Below the pieces are notes generated by a model, which was given only the letters and a program-made list of their open reading frames with translations, was not told where the DNA came from and searched no databases. 64,000 bases of DNA, from assembly GCF_023008585.1 (NCBI RefSeq), contig NZ_CP095390.1, positions 2,356,001 through 2,420,000 of the forward strand, written 5' to 3'. The DNA comes from Natribaculum breve (lineage in GTDB: Archaea; Halobacteriota; Halobacteria; Halobacteriales; Natrialbaceae). The translations under genes and the position numbers were made by a program. Positions 59,190 to 64,000 of this stretch are shown here, one piece after another. The number at the start of each line of letters is the position of its first letter. Within the stretch, counting starts at the first letter, position 1.

Positions 59190-60908
59190 TCACCCCTCCA
59201 CAGGGACGACTTCGGGCATGTCGTAGGAGCCGTCGACCAGCGACCAGTGGGGACCGTAGAACCGCGCTGCGAAGCGCATGCCCCCGTCGGGAGCCGGCAG
59301 CCAGTTCGTCGCCTGCTCGGGATCGTCAGGTTCCTCGTTCTGCACGTAGATGACGAGTTCGTTGCCGTCGGTGTGTAACAGTCCTTCCTCGAGCAGATAG
59401 CTGTTGATGCTGTAGCGGTCGAGTTCGTTCTCGACGAAGTAGCCCTGCGCGTCGTAGATCGGAATCTCCCAGAACTCGGTGACTGGCGGGAGGTTATCGA
59501 GGTCGAACGTGATGGTGTACTGTGTCGACCCGTCCAGCAGGTCGCCGTTCGCGTCGGTGAATCTGAACCCAGCGACGTGAGATGCGGGCGAATCGGGGCC
59601 CGCGAAGCCGAAGTAGGCCATGGCGGCCCGGGTCAACCAGTCGGTTCTGAAGTCCGCCGTGTTCTGCACGATATTCCAGCCATTCATGTCTACCACGACG
59701 TCGCTGTTGCCCTCCAAGACCGTGGCTCTGACGCGCTCGAACCCGCTCTCGAACCCGCTGGTCAGTGCCTCCTGCACGTCGGTCTCGAGGGTGGACCAGT
59801 CGAACTCCAGTCCCGGGCCGATTCCGACCCGCTCTAATCGCTCGAGCATCGCAGCCTCCTTGAGGGAGTCGTCGATGAGCGACATACTCGGGTCGTTCAG
59901 GACGAGGTTGAGGAGGGTAAAGAAGTCCGACGGGGTCTGATTTTCGACCTGCTGCTCTGTGAGCTCTGCCATTCGCGGAATCGTCTCGTAGTCGCCGGGG
60001 ACGACTGACTGCTCCGCCCGTGGAACGCCCGTACGGTCGTTTTCGAGCCACTCGCTGAGCGGGGTGATCGTCGTCTGGTCCTGCAGGTCGTTGACGTAGG
60101 CGATTTCGGATTCGTCCGTGGGATCGCGCAGCGCATACCGGACGAGGGTGAATAGGGTCTTCGTCCCTGCCTGGACGACGTCGGTCGCGGCGAAGTCGCC
60201 CGGGATCTCGCCCTCGTAGCCGTCCGGCAAGATCAGGTACGACCGCGCATCGGTGCCGTTGAACTGATTCCCGGCGTAGAGGGGGAAGATTCCGTACTGG
60301 TTCATCAACTGCAGCGAGAAGTAGCGGTCGGTAACCTCGGGCATCTCGATGACGATGGGGTCGTCCTGCAGGTCGAGAAAGCCCATCCCGTACAGGGTGG
60401 TGGCGTTCGGGGTGACGATAGCCCTGAAATCGGCAGTTATCGGTCGACCCTCGTTGGGATAGTACAGCCGATTGACGCCAACGAAGACGTCGCTGTCTTC
60501 CTTTTGCGTGTAGTTGAACCGCGTCACGTAGAAGATGACCTGCTGGAGTCCGTAGAGGTACGCCTCTTGTGCGATCGATGCCACACTGGTCTCCGTTCCG
60601 TCGTCCTGGCTCGCTTCGGACTCTCGGTCGGCGGCGACTGTCCGCGTCACCGTCGATCCACCAAGTGTGAGTCCGCCTGCGACGAGTCCCCCTCTCTGGA
60701 GCGCCTCGCGGCGCGTCAGCGTTCGAGTACGGAACAGGCGCACTCCGTCGTTTGCTCTGTCCGAATGCAGGGTTCCCTGGTGAGTCCTCGCGCTGCCGAC
60801 GCCCGGCGCGAGTACGCCGGCGAGAGCTGCCCTCCGAAGCCCTGTTCGGCGCGTTGCATGCATCGGTTCGAAGTCCGATTCCACCGTGTGGCGTGGCTCG
60901 TTGTTCAT
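59190..60908 (-). CDS. DUF1254/DUF1214 Tat-exported protein
   Basis: A 572-residue protein. The N-terminus is odd: an Arg-rich hydrophobic stretch (MHATRRTGLRRAALAGVLAP) is followed about 40 residues later by a proper Tat motif with hydrophobic core (TRREALQRGGLVAGGLTLGGS). Next come DUF1254 (YLYGLQQVIFYVTRFN, TPNATTLYGMGFLDLQDDPIV) and at the C-terminus DUF1214 (PPVTEFWEIPIYDAQGYFV, NWLPAPDGGMRFAARFYGP). The family is secreted and of unknown activity. The ATG of MNNEPRHTV has GAGG just upstream; a TTTTAT box near 60985 would give a leader of about 50 bases. A longer frame begins at 60959. Confidence 0.82.
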   Translation of the reverse strand: MNNEPRHTVESDFEPMHATRRTGLRRAALAGVLAPGVGSARTHQGTLHSDRANDGVRLFRTRTLTRREALQRGGLVAGGLTLGGSTVTRTVAADRESEASQDDGTETSVASIAQEAYLYGLQQVIFYVTRFNYTQKEDSDVFVGVNRLYYPNEGRPITADFRAIVTPNATTLYGMGFLDLQDDPIVIEMPEVTDRYFSLQLMNQYGIFPLYAGNQFNGTDARSYLILPDGYEGEIPGDFAATDVVQAGTKTLFTLVRYALRDPTDESEIAYVNDLQDQTTITPLSEWLENDRTGVPRAEQSVVPGDYETIPRMAELTEQQVENQTPSDFFTLLNLVLNDPSMSLIDDSLKEAAMLERLERVGIGPGLEFDWSTLETDVQEALTSGFESGFERVRATVLEGNSDVVVDMNGWNIVQNTADFRTDWLTRAAMAYFGFAGPDSPASHVAGFRFTDANGDLLDGSTQYTITFDLDNLPPVTEFWEIPIYDAQGYFVENELDRYSINSYLLEEGLLHTDGNELVIYVQNEEPDDPEQATNWLPAPDGGMRFAARFYGPHWSLVDGSYDMPEVVPVEG

Positions 60909-61023
60909 GGATCCTGCCTCTCTGAGCGGCCCACGGCAGCACTGTCGGAGCCGACTCACTCATCGCACACCCACAGTCTACATAAAAGGTATCCGACCTA
61001 TCACACAATTTCTTGACGTAATA

Positions 61024-61101
61024 TACTATCGGACGTAACTGTGTGAAGATTCTCGCCACCCCGGGACGGCGAGAATCTTTCACGACTTACGTCCGGCAGT
61101 A
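61024..61101 (-). mobile_element. Small inverted-repeat element D (78 bp)
   Basis: The reverse complement is identical, base for base, to the element nested inside element A. The ends are TACTATCGGACGTAA and TTACGTCCGGCAGTA, with inner stem GATTCTCGCC/GGCGAGAATC. The flanks are ATA and TAA, so no clean target duplication is seen. It lies about 35 bases upstream of the promoter box of the DUF1254 gene. Confidence 0.85.
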
Positions 61102-61784
61102 TAACAGTGTGGCTCTGATGATGAACCTTCGTTCCTCGTACTGGTAGCATCCCAAACGGTAAAAGCGGACTCGAGGACGAGGCTTCGAACGGTGGATGGT
61201 GGTGGTCGTCGCCCTCGAGGTGGTCAGTCGCTCGATGCGAGTCGACCCACGGGGGTCCGAGAGCCACAGCACCGGTCGCGTCGATCCGTCGGTCCAGTCG
61301 CCACTCCGCCAGCGAGCAGTGTGTCACGGCGTGGATACGCCGACAGGAGCGTCGAACCCGACTTCGGCGTCGTCACTCGACGGTGATACGTCGGTCGTGC
61401 GAGACGTTTATGTTTCGGCGGGACGAATCCGAGCATGGCTTTCGGACCCTCTCGGGTTGGAAGCCACGTCTCGGGTGTTTGGGCACCCGGGGCACTTCGA
61501 TTCGTGCCCCCGTCGGAGAGCGGCTTCCGTTCTGATCGTTGACCTGTAGCGAGATAAATCTACTGCACGGGACACGAGAAGATACTACTCGACGGTCGGT
61601 TCTTCGGCGACCCGCTGCGCGGCCGACACTCGTCGCGGCTCGCTCGAGGAGGAAATCGCCGGCAAACGGGACGGACGCGTCGTCGAGGGGATGGCGGTGG
61701 CACTTCCGGCCGACGTGACGGACACGATTCCAGCGGGCCCACGGCCGACAGCCTATTTGCCAGCGCCGTCCGTATCGACCGACG
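61102..61784. other. Long intergenic region without a convincing gene
   Basis: About 680 bases with only basic, unbiased open frames. A TATA-like box (GTTTATG near 61407) precedes a compact foldable stretch listed separately. A second box (CTATTTG at 61753-61759) serves the DAC-domain gene. Confidence 0.5.
61436..61530 (+). ncRNA. Candidate small RNA with three-way junction
   Basis: A closing stem GGAAGCC (61459-61465) / GGCTTCC (61522-61528) encloses two perfect hairpins: GGGTG-tttggg-CACCC... (61473-61488) and GGGGCAC-ttcgattc-GTGCCCC (61489-61510), stacked directly on each other. A TATA-like GTTTATG about 28 bases before 61436 could drive it. A 35-codon frame MAFGPSRVGSHV from the ATG at 61435 covers the same bases, so a leaderless micro-protein is the alternative. 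Confidence 0.35.
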
Positions 61785-62333
61785 ATGGACGACCAGGGAC
61801 TCTCGATCGCCTACGAGCGCCACGACCGCGTCCGGCGACTGACCGACGTGCTCAGGTACTGTCTCGAGGGACTGAGCCTCGAGTTCGACGCCTTCGACGA
61901 CTCGCGAGCGAAGGGGCCGGGGATGTACCTCGCCGTCGTCGCGGGTCGGTCGATCGCCGACCACGCCGACCCGATGGGGGACAACCGCTGGCCCGTCGAG
62001 ACGTGTCGCCACCCGCTGGCCGACCTCGATCGGTTCTACGAGGCAGCCGCGGACGTCGCCGTCCGCAACGACGGGGCGGTCGTGGTGAGCGTCGACGGCG
62101 TGATCCAGGAGCGGATGGTCCGCTTTCGCGACCTGCCGGATACCGACGCCGGCTACGCCGACTGGATGGGCTCGAGACACATGAGCGCCCTCGACACCTC
62201 GAGACGGGAGTCGGTCGTCGCGACGCTCACGCTGAGCCAGGAGACGGGCCGGGTGACGGTCTTCCGGGACGGCGAGTTCGATTCCGTCGAGCGCGACGAC
62301 CTCGCCGCGCGGTGGCGCGACACGCGCGAATAA
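61785..62333 (+). CDS. Diadenylate cyclase (DisA_N/DAC) domain protein
   Basis: A 182-residue protein built around a DisA_N-type domain. Catalytic-type DGAVVVSVDGVIQERMV supplies the DGA motif, followed after about 35 residues by GSRHMSALDTSRRESVVATL in place of the usual RHR-x-A-x-G-x-S. The downstream LSQETGRVTVFRDGE matches the strand-turn-strand after it. The N-terminal 90 residues are haloarchaeal in style (LSIAYERHDRVRRLTDVLRY). c-di-AMP is essential in Haloferax, where its cyclase is DacZ, so this could be that enzyme; I am unsure of the orthology. A CTATTTG box is about 28 bases before the ATG. Confidence 0.65.
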   Translation: MDDQGLSIAYERHDRVRRLTDVLRYCLEGLSLEFDAFDDSRAKGPGMYLAVVAGRSIADHADPMGDNRWPVETCRHPLADLDRFYEAAADVAVRNDGAVVVSVDGVIQERMVRFRDLPDTDAGYADWMGSRHMSALDTSRRESVVATLTLSQETGRVTVFRDGEFDSVERDDLAARWRDTRE

Positions 62334-62356
62334 ACGTTGCCGTCGCAACGGCCGCG

Positions 62357-62362
62357 TTTAGG
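62357..62362 (+). promoter_or_regulatory. TATA-like box of the rhodanese-MBL gene
   Basis: GTTTAG is centred about 30 bases before the ATG at 62389, just after the stop of the DAC gene, so the two adjacent genes can be transcribed separately. Confidence 0.45.
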
Positions 62363-62388
62363 GGTCTCGAGCGCGTACGAAAGACGGT

Positions 62389-63528
62389 ATGGTCGATACG
62401 ATCACGGCCGATCGGCTCGCCGAACTCCAGGACGCAGACGAGGCGTTCGCGCTGGTGGACACGCGCCCGGAGGAGAGTTACGAGGCCTGGCACGTCCAGG
62501 GGGCGCTCAACTACCCCTTCGGCTCCGAGGAGGAACTCGACGGTGACGTAGAGGAGGTCCGGGACCTCGTCGGGGACGCGGACAGGGTCGTCGCCATCTG
62601 CGCGAAAGGGATCTCGTCGGGCAACTTCGCGACGGAACTCGACGAGGCGACCGACGAGTTCGCGGTCCAGGCGGTCGACGGTGGGATGGAAGCCTGGAGC
62701 GGCGTCTACGATCACGTCCCGATCGACGCCGGCGACGATCTGGTGATCGTGCAGGTACAGCGCCGGGCCAAGGGCTGTCTGGGCTACGTCGTCGGGAGCG
62801 AGTCCGGCGACGCCGTCGTCGTCGACCCCACGGCCGACACGGACGAGTTCGAAACCGCCGCGGCGGAACAGGGGTTGACGATCCAGGGCGTGATCGACAC
62901 GCACGTCCACGCCGACCACGTCTCCGGCGGTCGCGACCTCGCGGCCGACCTCGACGTCCCCTACTATCTCGGCGATCGCGCCGCCGAACGCGACCTCGCG
63001 TTCGACTACCGTCCGCTCGAGCGCAACGAGGTACTCGAGGTGGGCGACCTCGAGGTGAAGGCGCTCTCCGCGCCGGGCCACACGAGCGAGACGATCAACC
63101 TGCTCGTCGACGACCGCGCCCTCCTGACCGCCGACACGCTTCACGCCGACTCCGTCGGTCGGACCGAACTCGAGTTCGGCGAGGACGAAGGCGAGAAGGG
63201 CGCACGGATGCTCTACGAGACGCTCCACCGGACGCTCCTCGCGGAACCCGACGGCGTCGTCGTGTTGCCCGGACACGTCACCGTCACCGCCGACGGCGAG
63301 TTCGGCTACGGCCACCCGGGCGACCCGATCGCGACCACGGTCCGCGACGCGCGGACGGGGATCGACCTCCTCGACCTCGAGGAGGAGGCGTTCGTCGATC
63401 GGCTGGCCGACGCCGGCGAGAAACCGGCGAACTACGAGGAGATCATCGAGCGCAACCGCGGCGTCCGCGACGTCGCCCCCGAAGAGCGGGTCGAACTCGA
63501 GATGGGGCCGAACAACTGCTCGGCCTGA
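62389..63528 (+). CDS. Rhodanese domain fused to metallo-beta-lactamase (persulfide dioxygenase-like)
   Basis: A 379-residue two-domain protein. An N-terminal rhodanese domain (1-110) has ALVDTRPEESYEAWHVQGAL and the catalytic cysteine in VVAICAKGISSGN. An MBL domain follows with IDTHVHADHVSGG (HxHxDH), SAPGHTSETINLL, LLTADTLHADSVGR and LPGHVTV. The MBL part resembles ETHE1/BlaR-type persulfide dioxygenases and glyoxalase-II relatives; fused to rhodanese, the natural inference is sulfane-sulfur handling. In most such fusions the rhodanese domain lies at the C-terminus; here it is N-terminal. Confidence 0.88.
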   Translation: MVDTITADRLAELQDADEAFALVDTRPEESYEAWHVQGALNYPFGSEEELDGDVEEVRDLVGDADRVVAICAKGISSGNFATELDEATDEFAVQAVDGGMEAWSGVYDHVPIDAGDDLVIVQVQRRAKGCLGYVVGSESGDAVVVDPTADTDEFETAAAEQGLTIQGVIDTHVHADHVSGGRDLAADLDVPYYLGDRAAERDLAFDYRPLERNEVLEVGDLEVKALSAPGHTSETINLLVDDRALLTADTLHADSVGRTELEFGEDEGEKGARMLYETLHRTLLAEPDGVVVLPGHVTVTADGEFGYGHPGDPIATTVRDARTGIDLLDLEEEAFVDRLADAGEKPANYEEIIERNRGVRDVAPEERVELEMGPNNCSA

Positions 63529-63894
63529 TACCGTCTGATACGGACCGCTGTACGTCCGTCTCGCAGTGATCGCGTCCCGTCGGCGGTCGCTGTGGAAAAT
63601 GGGGACAGCAGATCGTATGATAAACCAGTTCACACGGCAACCAGACACAGCCATCGTTACGACTCGAGCGTGACACAGAACCGTTCCACGGTGTCGGTTC
63701 ACCCACCTCCATGGTGAGCCGACCGATACGTGGGTCGTGCGGACTGAACGGCGAAACGTCTGTCGGCTATCGATGATGTTTGTCGAGTCGTGTTGCATCT
63801 ACAGCGCACTCGCACGCTCTATTCTGAGGCTGTTTAAGGGTCACAGATAATGAAGGGAGAGGTGTTTTTCAGTGGCGATGTAGATCGTACACTG
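63529..63894. other. Intergenic region before the last gene
   Basis: No gene is seen. The right half becomes AT-rich with TGTTTAAGG near 63833 and GTGTTTTTC near 63866. The latter is about 28 bases before the ATG of the transporter gene and marks a leaderless start. Confidence 0.4.
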
Positions 63895-64000
63895 ATGGGT
63901 TTCCCCGAGATAGATTCGGCTGTCTTCTTTGGTTCGATTACGATGGTAACGTGGGGAATCTGGGTAGTCCTGGGCAACGCTGCGTCGGAGTCCATCGACC
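63895..64000 (+). CDS. EamA/DMT-family transporter, N-terminus only (cut by the window)
   Basis: Only 35 residues are visible: MGFPEIDSAVFFGSITMVT continuing WGIWVVLGNAASESID. One membrane helix opens, with the W-G-x-W-x-x-x-G pattern common at the start of drug/metabolite-transporter (EamA) proteins. The frame is open to the end of the window. An in-frame ATG 15 codons upstream (63850) is less likely because it precedes the expected transcription start. Confidence 0.6.
   Translation, partial: MGFPEIDSAVFFGSITMVTWGIWVVLGNAASESID

Noticed and set aside
61489..61510. tRNA T-arm-like hairpin GGGGCAC-TTCGATTC-GTGCCCC
   Set aside because: The loop has eight bases and there is no matching D-arm, anticodon arm or acceptor of tRNA dimensions around it.
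1..64000. CRISPR arrays, rRNA and tRNA genes
   Set aside because: No regularly spaced direct repeats and no recognisable tRNA or rRNA sequence were seen when reading the window; a covariance-model scan would be decisive.

Overview
The window is a chromosomal segment of a haloarchaeon. GC is high with strongly G/C-biased third codon positions, the proteins are very acidic, twin-arginine lipoprotein signals (RR plus a lipobox Cys) are present, and most genes have an AT-rich TATA-like box about 27 bases before the ATG, the pattern of leaderless archaeal transcripts. Haloarchaea-typical genes are present: DP2 DNA polymerase with inteins, a bacterio-opsin-activator-type HTH regulator and tungsten aldehyde:ferredoxin oxidoreductase. 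Overall flavour suggests Natrialbales, but this was not tested.

Layout. 1-8 kb: end of an SDR/acyl-reductase-like gene, then a tetrapyrrole cluster (hemB, hemL, hemC, hemD) with an ammonium transporter fused to a PII domain and a SHOCT membrane protein. 8-11.4 kb: CapA-like lipoprotein, RecJ-like DHH nuclease, PHP phosphoesterase. 11.5-18.3 kb: an insertion-sequence island with one frameshifted copy and two apparently identical 2049-bp copies in inverted orientation around a 685-bp spacer. 18.5-21.5 kb: small conserved genes, a NifU-type Fe-S protein, a PanE-like reductase and a rubredoxin-like protein. 21.5-27.6 kb: DNA polymerase D large subunit carrying two inteins, preceded by a frameshifted PPC-domain gene. 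27.9-34.2 kb: a five-gene dipeptide/oligopeptide ABC transporter operon. 34.2-44.5 kb: threonine synthase, CBS-domain regulator, acyl-CoA synthetase, ABC-2 exporter, aldehyde:ferredoxin oxidoreductase and a two-gene MgtE-like transporter. 44.6-53.2 kb: Lrp-type effector domain, two metallo-beta-lactamase-fold hydrolases, a CPA-type antiporter with RCK domains and two paralogous long-chain acyl-CoA ligases. 53.3-59.1 kb: a large PAS/GAF/HTH-10 regulator, zinc-ribbon protein, glutamate dehydrogenase and serS. 59.2-64 kb: DUF1254 Tat protein, DAC-domain protein, rhodanese-MBL protein and the start of an EamA-type transporter.

The most unusual material is in the mobile DNA. The transposase genes are filled with perfect hairpins whose arms show compensatory changes between diverged copies. 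Separately, a family of 78-108 bp inverted-repeat elements sits exactly on the TGA stop codons of three minus-strand genes and appears to duplicate the stop trinucleotide as its target site; one copy is interrupted by a second element whose other copy, 24 kb away, is identical. Two intergenic stretches could fold into compact RNAs.
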